DNA of 64,000 bases from Piper betle (Eukaryota > Streptophyta > Magnoliopsida > Piperales > Piperaceae): assembly GCA_033002965.1 (NCBI GenBank), contig JAURVB010012952.1, forward strand, positions 25,713 through 89,712, given 5' to 3'. Within the stretch, counting starts at the first letter, position 1, and each line of letters begins with the position of its first letter. The notes under the pieces are model-generated. The model did no database searches. It was not told where the DNA came from and saw nothing but the letters and a program-made list of their open reading frames with translations. A program made the translations under genes and the position numbers. Positions 1 to 10,905 of the stretch are shown here, one piece after another.

Positions 1-3000
1 GCTTAACCATGTTAATGTTGATAGTTATTCAGGAAATTAGAACTCCACGGAGTGCAAGTTGTAATATGTACCCTGGGAGTTTATAATGTCAATGAACAAA
101 CTCTGCGCGATAAATGAAAGGAAAAAAGACAATTAATCACCAAGGGGGATGAAGGCCATGCACAACCAAGTTTATATTTTTCCCAAATATGTTAAAAGCA
201 GAAATGAAGACTAAACAATATTATCGTACTCTTAGCTTCTCATAATTTACTTAGTACGGAAAATTAATGAAACAAGTTAGCTTAATCTTGAAATTGAGAG
301 GAATAAATATACGAATTTATTACATATGTTTGAAGAAGCTAAGCATCAATTATTTGTCAAGAGGAGACCAACCAAGGCTCCCACATAATTTTATTGATTT
401 ATTAATTATTTAATGGATTCAATATTTGTTTGAACGTTAGTTAAAAGATTATTTCTTTTAGAGATTGACTGATTATTAAAAAATTAATTCTGCAACTTTG
501 AATTTTAATTTTGTTGTTCGTTAGAAAAGTTTTTGTTAATTAGAAATTTTATTGTTATTTTTAGAGATACATGGAAAGCCTCCAATTAAGCTTTTCTTCT
601 TTGAAAGAAAGGGAATGTAGATGTTATTGTTTTTTAAATTTTACATGGTCAAAACTAAAATTTTGTAGCCCTTGATATATATCTTCTTTCATTAAATCAT
701 TTTTTGATTGATTATTTCCTATTGTTGGTTAGATAGAATTTAAGAAGAAAAAAGTCAAAAAGTATGGTATCGTAAATCTCTGATAAGCTAGTTAATTTGA
801 TATCTTAGAAAATGCATTTACATAAAAATTTTGCCTTGTATAAATAAATGTACACACACAGGTGGCAATTTGGATGTAAGCTTTAATGCGTATAAACGGG
901 GTGTGCGAGTATTACCCTTTAGTGTAAGACATTTAAACTAGAAATAATAGTCCATATAAACGTCAAAAATTGTACATGTATATCGACCCTACAACGTTAA
1001 AACCCGGGTTGCATAAATTGTCGAGGCCGATTTCACTCTGATAAGAGGAAAACCAATTCAAAAGACCCATTGAATTGGTTTTTATTCAAATCAATTGTGA
1101 ATCGGTCGATTCGAGCCGATTTTGATTGATTTGGAATCGGCTCAAATCGACTGATTTCGGGCGTAGGGGTTGGGGAGTTGCAGGGTGGGGCAGCGGCGGA
1201 GGGGAGGGACAGGGCGGGGCTGGCAGGGGAGGCGGGCGCAAGGCGAGGTGCAGTGGGCGAGGGCGGTCTGGGGAAGGTGGGTGCGCGGGCGCAGGGCAGG
1301 GCGGGTCTGGGAGGAGGGGGCACGGCGGCGGCGGGGAAGGAGGGCGGATGCGGGAGAGAAAGGGCGAGGGAACGAAATAACACCTAGTGGCATTCTCGTA
1401 ATTAAAATTTGACTCTTCTCGTGTCTGACTCGAGTTAAAAATAATAATTAATTTTAAATAATTCAAAAAAATCTAAAAAATATTTAAAAATATTATAAAA
1501 TATAATACGCACAGTAATATCAAAATGACATTAATATTTAATTTTTATATATTTATGTTATGAGTTGTCAAATTATTATATATGACTGATTTGGATATAT
1601 TCAAACCGATTCAACTGAATCGATTTCTGTCCAATTTAGACCAATTTCGATTCCGAATCTAACTCCCTCGAAAATTAATTCCTATTACGATTTATGTAAC
1701 CATGATTAAAACTCTAACTTTGTAGGGCGATGGTTGCAATTGAAATTTTATCCAAAGCTTTGTGTTTGTTGTATATTTTCATACCGTTTCTTCTTTAGCT
1801 GATTAGCAAGGTTTGTTAATAACAGGTTTAGTGTAGTACTCTCTTGTGGTTGTTTACTATTAGTTTGTGGCGGTTTACTGTTGGTTTATGGTGATACTAT
1901 AATCTTTGCCCTTTGCAGGCTTGTTGCGTGACTTTGAGTTGTAAATGGAAATATGTTTGTCTCGTTCTAATACATATTAATGGAGAATTAAAAGTTCAAA
2001 TAAGCACGCTTGATTCTTGAAGAGTCGTATTAATGCAATTCCATGCCTCATAGAGTTCTAATCGATGTAGTTTTGATGCAGAAGTCAATGTTTTGTGCCT
2101 CTTATATGAAAAAGGTGTTTTTGCCCTCTTTCAGATACATGTTTATTGTTGAACACATATTAACTACGAATGTCTTTGTAAAATTGTCGATAAATGCGAA
2201 CTATGCCTTCTCTCTTAAAAAAAAGAAAAGAACCAGCAATCTAATTCTAAATTATTACTGCTTTATAATTTTGTAATTTTCTGTTAAATGGTTGATTGGT
2301 TGTGATGATTTATACGACGGTCATTTTGCAGGTGAAATATGGATGGTATATAGGGCACTGTTGGGATGGTTTATCAGATATGGCTTTAAACGTCTTCCCA
2401 TCTGTGTAATTTGATTCTTGGTTTTCCATCTTTTTCGAATGTCATTAAAAAATGGCAGTGGGGAGAAACACCATTAAAGCCTGTATTTTCTTCCACAAGT
2501 CATAATTGTAGAGAAAATAACAAATTTTGGATTATATTTTGAGGTAAATATATATTCGTCTCTCTTTTGCCGAAAAAGTAACTAATGTAGAAAAATTATC
2601 GTTAGTGTTAGTTAGAATTTAGAATTTTCCAACTGTCTATTTTCCCACCAAAATAATTCTGGTATTTTTTAGTGTTTTATATGTTTTCTTCTTGTGGGGA
2701 AAACCTAATTGTATTTGATTCATTGTAGTTTATATTTTACTCGCTCTACTTTCTCTTTGAAGGCAAATGCACGGCCTTAATTATAGCTTTTAAATTAATA
2801 AATTATCTCAAAAAATAACATCAAAATAATCTAATAACAAAAGAATTTATAACAAATAATACTATGTCATTCTAAGATCTTTTTAACCAATCAAAATACA
2901 ATCAAACTATAATAAAATATTTTTAAAATAACATCAAATATTTTGATTAAAAAATTTTCACAAATAATATTCTCTTATGACAAGATGTTTTCAACTAACC

Positions 3001-3591
3001 ATATTACAATCAAACCCATAATAAATATTCTTAAAATATAATTAGTTATAACCTAGATAAATAAGTAAGATATTTATGTTACCATTTATATTTATATAAT
3101 TATCATATATAGAGTAAACATTTATTTATATTCTTCTTCGAACGTATTTAATAATAAGAATAACTTCAATGTTGACCTGAACCAAAAATATCACATTGTG
3201 CCAAGCACTTGCCATTATTATACTTAAAAAAAATTAAATAATAATAATAATAATAATAAAACTGAATTTTGCTATTTATGCTCAAACCTCTATACACAAG
3301 CCGGCTATTTATTCAAATGTGAATATAATAACAATCAAGCATAAATTAGTGTGATTTCACAAATTAGCTTGAATAATTACTATTAGCAACAGGCGAGCGA
3401 TACTTTGTGTTAATTACAGTTAGTGTCAGCCCTTGGATTATTACGATGGTTAATATAATTCTATCTAAATTATGAAAACGACCAATGTGATATACAAAAT
3501 GGACGGCTAGATTTACAAATTGCTGATATCATGATATTAATGAAACTTTACGACAAATAAAATGTAGCAGCAATAAGGAGCGAATTTTCAT
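1..3591. other. AT-rich intergenic region
   Basis: No convincing gene is seen here. The DNA is AT-rich with stop codons in all frames; the open frames at 1033-1466 are products of a GC-rich low-complexity island and the one at 2043-2276 has no recognisable domain. A short AAT microsatellite lies near 3236-3258. The last few hundred bases form the upstream region of the RRM gene that starts at 3710. Confidence 0.7.
1040..1690. repeat. G-rich island in an inverted-repeat setting, possible unclassified mobile element
   Basis: About 1155-1375 is dominated by runs of three to five G on the + strand, in sharp contrast with the AT-rich flanks. Just upstream are two inverted repeats: aaaccaattca against tgaattggttt around 1050-1082, and a pair containing gagccgatt and aatcggctc around 1109-1150. 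AATCG/CGATT motifs recur on the far side (about 1590-1670). This suggests a non-autonomous element with subterminal repeats, but no target-site duplication was identified, so the class and borders are unknown. Overlapping proline- or glycine-rich frames here are compositional artefacts. Confidence 0.4.
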
Positions 3592-3640
3592 AATGGGCCC
3601 AAGGATTAGGCCCATTACGCCTTTTGGGCTTTTAATTCCT
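3592..3640 (+). promoter_or_regulatory. Cluster of site II-like GGCCCA/TGGGCT motifs upstream of the RRM gene
   Basis: Three motifs of the TGGGCY type or its complement are clustered within about 45 bases: tgggccc, aggcccatta and ttgggctttt. They lie 70-115 bases upstream of the start codon at 3710. Such site II elements are known from promoters of plant housekeeping and growth-related genes, where TCP factors bind. The motifs are seen directly; their use here is inferred. They may be in the promoter or in the 5' leader. Confidence 0.5.
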
Positions 3641-3709
3641 AATAATCGAAGTGAAGTGCGAAGGCCTTTTTTTGCAGCCGTTGGGATTCGAGCGCAGGGA
3701 GAGAGAGCG

Positions 3710-6700
3710 ATGCAGCAGTACCCCAAGCCCTTCGCCGCCCCCTCGCCGGCCCCGGCGCCGACGCCGCCGGCGAGATTTCCGGTACCGACGCCGGGCGCGC
3801 CGCCGCCGGCATACCCTCCCGTCTACTCCGCTCCCGCCCCGGTGTACGCTTTGCCTCAGTACCAGCAGGTGTTTGTCGTTCCTTTTCTCATTTTCTGTTC
3901 TCGTTCGTCCTAGGGCTTGATTGCTGTACGATTAGGGGAGTTGTGCGTGGATAGTGGTTGGTTCTTTGTGTTTGAATTGGGGAAAGATAGAGTTGTTGGA
4001 TGATGGAGTTGTTGTCGATGAAGAGAAGGTTGACTTGCGTTTTTGTTTGCGATTGGAGGTTGGTTTTGGATTTTGCATGTTGGATTTGTTGAGGTGAACA
4101 ATTGGTCGAAAAGGAGGATGCTTGCGACTCTTGCTCTCGATCAGGGGATATTTTGGATCTTTTAATGCTTTATTTTTTTAGATTGAGTTGTGGGAATATA
4201 GAGCTGAATTTTTCGTGGGGAGATGATTTTGGATTTTTATTTTTTTAGGTTGATGTGTGGGGATATAGAATTGAATTTGTTGTGGGGAGGAGTGAGCTAA
4301 AGTTGAAAAGGAAGTTGCTTTCGACTTTGTCACTGTGTCATCGGGGACTAATTCCAATTTTGATTGTTGAATTCAGGGAATATACTGTGATTTGTATGAT
4401 GGGTTTGTCGCTGTGGTTAGTTACGTGATAAGTACTTGCTAACGACTTTTATGTTGGGTGTAGGGGACAATTTTCAATTTTGATTGGTCTTTTGCTTTTT
4501 ATTTGTGGGAATATAGAGTTGTAGTTCTGTATTGGATTGATCAATTGAAAGAAGAACTCCCTTGCTATTTTTGCGATGAGGAGACAATTTTGGATATTTA
4601 AATTGGCTTTTAGTTTGCGTAATTTTTGGAAGTATTTGTGCATGATGGATTGGTTGCTCCAATTAGTTAGTTGGAAAAAGTACTTGCATAGGACATCTTT
4701 TGTTTGCCTTTAGGCAATGATTTTCTTTTCTGATTACATTTTTTGTGGTTCTCTATTGAAACATAGAGTAGCTGTATGATAGATTTGAGGAATGGCGACT
4801 TCTTTTGACTTATTTTAGTCGGAGTATTTTAATATCTTGATTTTATTGGAGGGTATATTTTGCTTAGATGTAGAGCATTTGGTGTTAAGAAAAAATGTTT
4901 AATATAACTTGTCTGCTATTAGCATCGGTGTTGTTGATGTTTGAATATGAAAACTTATGAGGGAGGATTTGAGTGATGGCAATGATGAACTTTGGCACGA
5001 GTACTGATGTTACTGGTTTGTTTATAATAGGCCCAGCAATTGTTTCAGAAAGATGCTCAAACAATTACTCCTGAAGCTCTAGAAAGTGTAAAGGCTGCAC
5101 TTGCTAGCAGTGAAATTGCGCATAAAGCTGAAACTAAGAAGAAAGCGATTCCACGCAAAGCTGCAGGTCAGACGTGGGAGGACCCAACGCTTACAGATTG
5201 GCCCGAGAGTATGACCCTTTACCACTTCTCTTTCTTTTCTTTTCTTTTTTTCTTTTTTTTCGGATTTAATGTGCTTTTTATACTCTCAAACATATATATA
5301 TTTTTGGCATATCGGTGTTTGTCTAATATTCCTTTTTTTGTACTTTTTACAAGCTATCATTCTTTTGGCTAGTGTGTATTTTACTGGATTTGGTTATTTA
5401 GCATATATGTTTTATGAAGGCCATATTAGTTTTCTTGTCTTATTGCATGCATGCATGACATGTCATAACAACTGTCCGTGCCTGATCTTTGCTTTTCTTT
5501 CTTTCTTTCTTTTTTCCTCTTTTTTTTTCTTTTTTCTTTTTGGTTTCCTCCTGAATCTGCTTCATGAAATTTCTGCGAATTTATTTGACAATTATTCTTT
5601 TATGCAGATGATTCCCGCTTGTTTTGTGGAGATCTAGGAAATGAAGTTAATGACGATGTACTTACAAAAGCATTCTCAAGATTTCCTTCATTCAACATGG
5701 CTAGGGTAAGTTTGATATTTTTGTTGCAGTGTTGTTTCTTTTCTATTTTATTGAAATTTAAGATACTTGCAACTATTCTACTGGGCACAGAATATTGTTT
5801 GCGAGGTGGATCAGCAACTTTTAAATGACGTAAGTGTTGAAAAATGGATGCTGAAGTGGCGTTGATAATAATGACATTAATTAATTTAATGACTGATATC
5901 ACATTTCATGATATTTTGCAGATTCTCTTAGATTCTAGACAAAAAGGTATGAATTTGCTAAAGCGCTAAGCTCAATGTTTAAAAAGAAGGTTTTCTTTAG
6001 ATGACTTATGCTGACTAATATAATAACCTCTCCATAGTTTGCCATTATTACCATTTCTTTGTCTTTGCCATAAGATGAAGCGTTAAGAGTGCATTCTTTT
6101 GTGCCCTTGTCCTATCCTGTTTATACCATGGTGTATTGACAAGCTTTTATATGGAAAGGTTTATGTACCTCTTAATTCTTGTACTTTAGTTAGTATTTTC
6201 TGTAAATTATAATTGTAGACTTGTAGTGCACCATTAGAGCTGGGAAGCAAGTATTAACGGATCTTCTAAATAAAAGACATGAGTTTGGACGGTTGTATAA
6301 ATGCACATGGGTTGGCTTGCAAGCAATGAGTTGATTTTTGTATAGAACTGTGTTACTTCTTTTCTATAAATAATGTACAGAGTTATTTTCAAGTCGATTA
6401 ATATTGTTGACTTTACTTCCGTTCTTTAGGTGGTTAGAGACAAAAGGACTGGAAAAACTAAAGGCTATGGTTTCATTAGTTTTTCAAATCCGTCTGACCT
6501 TGCAGCAGCACTGAAGGAAATGAATGGTCAGCTACGTTATTTCAGTTTGCTGGCTTCTTTTGTTAATTTCTTAATCTAAATGTTTGTGTAAATTTTTGCT
6601 TGAATTTCATATCTGCAATTATTATACGCGTTCTTTTTATGTAATTTGCAGGCAAGTACGTTGGCAATCGTCCAATAAAGCTTCGCAAGAGCTCCTGGCA

Positions 6701-6944
6701 GGAAAGGACAGATACCGAGGCATTGGAGAGACAAAAGGTGTAGCATAAATTTCGAACTTTTTTCTGGCTTAATGGTTCATTTCAATGGAAGTTAAATCTG
6801 ACATGGATTATTGCATTCAAGATTTTTTTTGAAATATAGTTCAAATCTTACCTAGTTTATACTCATTCCAACCACTGTAATTTGTGTCAGCATCATTCTC
6901 AGAAGAGACCTAAGCTGCAGAAGAAGAGTATCCTTCACAAGTGA
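3710..6944 (+). CDS. RNA-binding protein with one RRM, RBM42-like, six exons
   Basis: Exons read by hand: 3710-3868, 5031-5208, 5608-5705, 6430-6526, 6652-6737 and 6891-6944. All junctions are GT-AG and phases agree, giving 672 nt and 223 residues. The start is the first ATG after the GC-rich leader. Residues 1-53 are Pro/Ala-rich and low in complexity. A conserved linker follows, and then one RRM with RNP2 near residue 116 (RLFCGDL) and RNP1 at 156-163 (KGYGFISF). The C-terminus is basic (KRPKLQKKSILHK). The order of proline-rich tail, AGQTWEDPTL linker and C-terminal RRM is the pattern of RBM42, an hnRNP K partner linked to pre-mRNA splicing; in plants it is expected to be nuclear and bind RNA. 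Intron 1 (1.16 kb) is the longest. The first exon is much richer in GC than the rest. The family call is firm, the specific function is inferred. Confidence 0.88.
5216..5552 (+). repeat. Pyrimidine-rich tracts in intron 2 of the RRM gene
   Basis: Two TTTC/T-rich tracts (about 5216-5272 and 5495-5552) lie in the intron between exons 2 and 3. They are low-complexity and give rise to spurious phenylalanine-rich frames. No gene is implied. Confidence 0.6.
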
Positions 6945-8290
6945 TCTATCCAAGCTATCGGGTACAATAATTCTAGGCTCTGTTGTATCCACTATCTGTT
7001 GCTTACAGTCTCGGGCCTTCACCACCATTCTAAACTACCTGTTTTAGTCTTGGGTGATTGGTTGATCATGATATTGGATGTGTTTGGGTTGTGCTAGGCA
7101 ACAAGAAGAAATCTGAACATATTTGTACTCAGAAACTTTGTTTAAATATTATTAAAACTAAAACGATTCAAACGATGGCAGGGAATATTTTTCTTCGATC
7201 ATTGTATCAGATTTGTGTTTAATGTTTACTGCAGAAGTCTTTGTTGTGCTATTGAACTTTGATTGTTTCGGCGGTCAATTGCTGCTATTTTGCATTGTTT
7301 TAGGCGTGGCTGTTCCTTTCTGGCAATTCTTGCTTTAACTTTCCGGCAACATTAAACATTAAAAGCCTGTCAAAAAAACCCTATAAAAATTGTCAATGTT
7401 GATGGGCTAACATCAATTTTTGGCGCAAATTTTTGTTGAGGGAGAATTTAATTTTGATTTTTTATAAGTATATTAGTTTTATTCTTCATTAATGATGGCA
7501 TAGAAAAATTATTCTCAATGCGTAAATTTTCCCATGAAAGCAATTTTCTGCGGGTTTTTTCTATAATACTATTGATAAGAACATATTAGATTTTTTGGTA
7601 ATATTGGGACTCTGGTTAAGGCGGCCCAATTCCTCTCATTAGTACATGCTATTACATAATAATATCTTGAAATTTAAGATACTCCTAAATGGCTTCATCC
7701 TTAAGAAAGTCATCACACCAACATATTCTTCCGCAAGTCCGTATATATTTGTTGAAAAAGAAATTTTTAAGTCCATGTATGCATATAAGCTGAAACTCCC
7801 TCACTTCTAAATAAACACAAATCATGTAGCAATTAAAACAATCTTCACTTGAATAAAATGATGTAAATCATCCACTTATAAGGGGTGTAACCATCTCCTG
7901 CATTCGCTTACATTCTAGCATGACTTGCAATCTAGCGTGATTTGGTGCACAAATGGAGGGCGTGGGTAATATGCAAGGCATGAGACGAACCAGCATATCA
8001 ATTAAAAGAAGAGGAATGCATCTTGGTTCTCAAATTTCTCATCATTGTTGACGAAATCTCGAGAGTAAGAAATTTGATTAGACTGGAACGACCCAAGTTG
8101 TTGATCTTCCTGGTCTCCTACGTGCTATCAAAGAAAGAAGCCAAAGCTACTCTTATATTCTAAACTTGACACCTGCCACACAAGATTCTCGGAGGCAAGT
8201 TCCTCATCCTCATATTGATCTTCTTAGAAATTTAGATTAAATTATCTGATGGTGGTTATGATTTGAACTCTACTTACTGTTGGAGACTGA
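6945..8290. other. 3' flank of the RRM gene and intergenic DNA
   Basis: The first few hundred bases after the stop codon probably form the 3' untranslated region. The remainder is AT-rich and I recognise no gene, repeat family or RNA gene in it. Confidence 0.5.
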
Positions 8291-8581
8291 GGTATAGCTG
8301 TTTTCAATTCTTCTGGCTCCTTGATCCATTCTAACTACGGTTTCATTTCAGAACGTCTAGATGCAGAAGCTGCAGAGCTAGAAGCAATGAATCAGGCCTT
8401 ATCATATGCTACTACAAAATGCTTGGGTAATATTCTCTCTATTTCTGACTGTTTAAATGTAGTGAACTTTCTGAAAGGTCATATGAAAAATATTTTGTGG
8501 GCAAACTATCAACTAACACAAGTATGTTGTGTTCCTATTATCAGCAGATGTTGTTTGGGTTTCTCATCTATGTCTGCATGA
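8291..8581 (+). pseudogene. RNase H-like (RVT_3-type) domain fragment
   Basis: Reading from 8291, directly after an in-frame stop, the frame shows the start of a plant RNase H-like fold: GIAVFNSSGSLIHSNYG (beta-strand region), then DAEAAELEAMNQAL, where the A-E-x-x-A-x-x-x-A-L pattern carries the conserved glutamate, then ISDCLNVVNFLKG, matching the S/ESDC...VxxLxG segment with the conserved aspartate. This is the RVT_3 domain found in plant LINE-type polyproteins and in small stand-alone plant proteins. There is no ATG at the domain start and no upstream reverse transcriptase is seen. A possible C-terminal piece (VVNSLAHSIR, about 9917-9946) lies 1.3 kb downstream. It is most likely a decayed gene or retroelement fragment; an exon of an unrecognised spliced gene is possible. 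Confidence 0.55.
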
Positions 8582-10905
8582 TATGAAAGATATTTGAGAG
8601 GTTGAGACTGAACTACAGTAAAACTTGATGTCTAGTTTATGGGATACTACTTAGGTAGCTTAGTGGTTCGAATTTAAAGATTATATTTATATATTTTGTA
8701 TTTAATTCGAATCCACACAATTTCTATTTTCCCCAAATTTAACCCGATTAATTAAAATAATATAAATAATATAAATTTTAATATAAAAATATATTAAATA
8801 TGATAAAAAAATATTTTTAAATATTTTATAAAATATTACTTATTCAATCAGATATGGGTTAAATTACCCTAAATCTATATCCGATTCGAATATTTTTAGA
8901 TATATTATATATTTATAAAGTCCAAACCTGAATCTAATCTAAATTGTTTTAGATGAGATATAAACATGTTAGATTTAAATTGGATCTGCAGGTGTCAAAT
9001 ATCCGACCCATCCATAGTATATACTGACCTTTTGCTGCTTTCTAATAACCCTTATGGCTTGTCGAATTAGATGCAAAATCATACATGTGACAATTCTAAG
9101 AAACAAAATTCAAGCAATTAGTAGTTCTTGCTAAAATTAGTATCCACAATTTAAGAACAACTTGGGCTTTTCATTGCAAGTGAAAAATGTTTTGAGTCTA
9201 AGTTTTGCTCATTATCACCAATAACTCTCTAAGTTAATATTTAAAATATAAAAGTTCAAGTTATTAGGTCATTTGATGTCTTTGAACTAGTCTTGGTCAA
9301 CAATAGCATTTGTACAAACTCCTCATTTTCCAAAGGTAGTTTTATCAACCTAAATTAAATTTTAATTATGAAACTCACTAGAAATTTAGAAGACATTAAC
9401 AGTTTTCTAATGTCTCAAGAATCACTCAAATCAAAATTCTTTACAAGAACTTACGACATTTAAAAGTTTTGGGAATCTTCAACAAGGCATTCAACAACAA
9501 ACACCACCTAGAGGATGATCAACCGATGATTGGTAAATCTATTTGCGGCCAAACGATGCGTATTTTTGTCAAAATGTCGTTAAGAAGGATGATATGAAAA
9601 TTTCGAAGGCATAACAACTATTAATTTTGGCTAAGGTTTCTTGGGTTACGAATAAGATCTCAAGATGCGCATTTTGAACAACTCTAGAGAGGTCACAAAC
9701 TTGGAGAAATGGATTGATATATCATGTTGCTTGTGAATCTCTTAATGCTTCCACTTTTATTTAATTAGCATTAAGGTAAGTGTGCTAAAAGCTTAGTGAG
9801 GTTATTGTTTATGTACGAACTATTTGTTGTTTTGGTGTGATAGGAGTGTATGACAATATTTAGGCCTAGGTGTAGGTTGGAAAGGTGTTTGCTTGCTTCC
9901 TTTCAACAAATTAGAGGTAGTTAACTCTTTGGCTCACAGTATTAGACTTGATAAGGAGTAAGCTTCTTGACCTCGGTATTGTAAGAGGAGTTTGGTGTGA
10001 TCTCGAGGGAGATAGGCTAGAGAGGGAGGGAGTTTCTTGGTTTAGGCGTAACAGAAGCCGCCGCCGAGGTGTAGAAGTTTGCTCCTTGGCTCAAGGTGTT
10101 AGCTTGATGCAGAATTGGCTCCTTGGCTACAAGGAGAGCATTATAAGAGAAATTAGTTTGTACTTTCATAATTATAAACTCCCAAGAGTGATAAGAATGG
10201 TACAAACTTCTGTGGCTATAGATGAAAGCTTTTAAAAGAAGGTTTTATTATTTAGTTGTAAGTGTAGAGGTTGTATTAAATGAGAAGCAAGTAAAAACCT
10301 ACCTCTTCATAAGATATAAGAAAGATAGGAATTCCTCCTTTACCATATTACTCGCTTTACGTGTGCTTATATCACTTAACACTTGTGTGTTCGACTTGGT
10401 CGCTAGATAATATTAAATGAGAAAGTTTTAAATTAATTAAAACTCTTGCATAGTTTAATTTGTTCGCTAAAACTTATCTCTAATTGATTTAGACTTTTCA
10501 TGGTATAAAAACTTTTAAAATAAAAAAAATGGAAACATTTTTTTCCTGTTGAAAAAACAATGCAGTTAGTGACAGAAGATTTTCTCCATATCACAAGAAA
10601 ACTACTTCACAAGGTTCAACTTACAAGATAATAGTACCCAAGAAGCCTAACCAACATGCCCCCAATTCTTATTTCTCAACATTTAGGAACTGTGGGAAAA
10701 AATATGCATCAAAATCAACAAGCAAATGAAGAAGCAAAACTCGAATAATCAAATCAATGCCATCTGTGGCAGATATGTAAATACTGACAAGGGGTAATCA
10801 CTCATGAAACCCCCAAGTTACAGCTAAATCTTTCCTGCAATGATGAATCACATTGCCGAGCTTTCAGACAACGGGAATCCAGCCAAAATTTTCACTCTGG
10901 AGATG
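8582..10905. other. Intergenic region between the RNase H fragment and the PMT gene
   Basis: AT-rich DNA without a convincing gene. A short stretch at about 9878-9958 could be the C-terminal end of the RNase H-like fragment. The open frame at 9948-10235 has no family signature. The interval 10400-10905 probably includes the 3' untranslated region of the - strand methyltransferase gene. Confidence 0.45.

Noticed and set aside
1033..1466. Overlapping proline-rich and glycine-rich open frames on both strands
   Set aside because: They exist because the GC-rich run lacks stop codons. No domain, no start context and no splicing pattern supports a protein.
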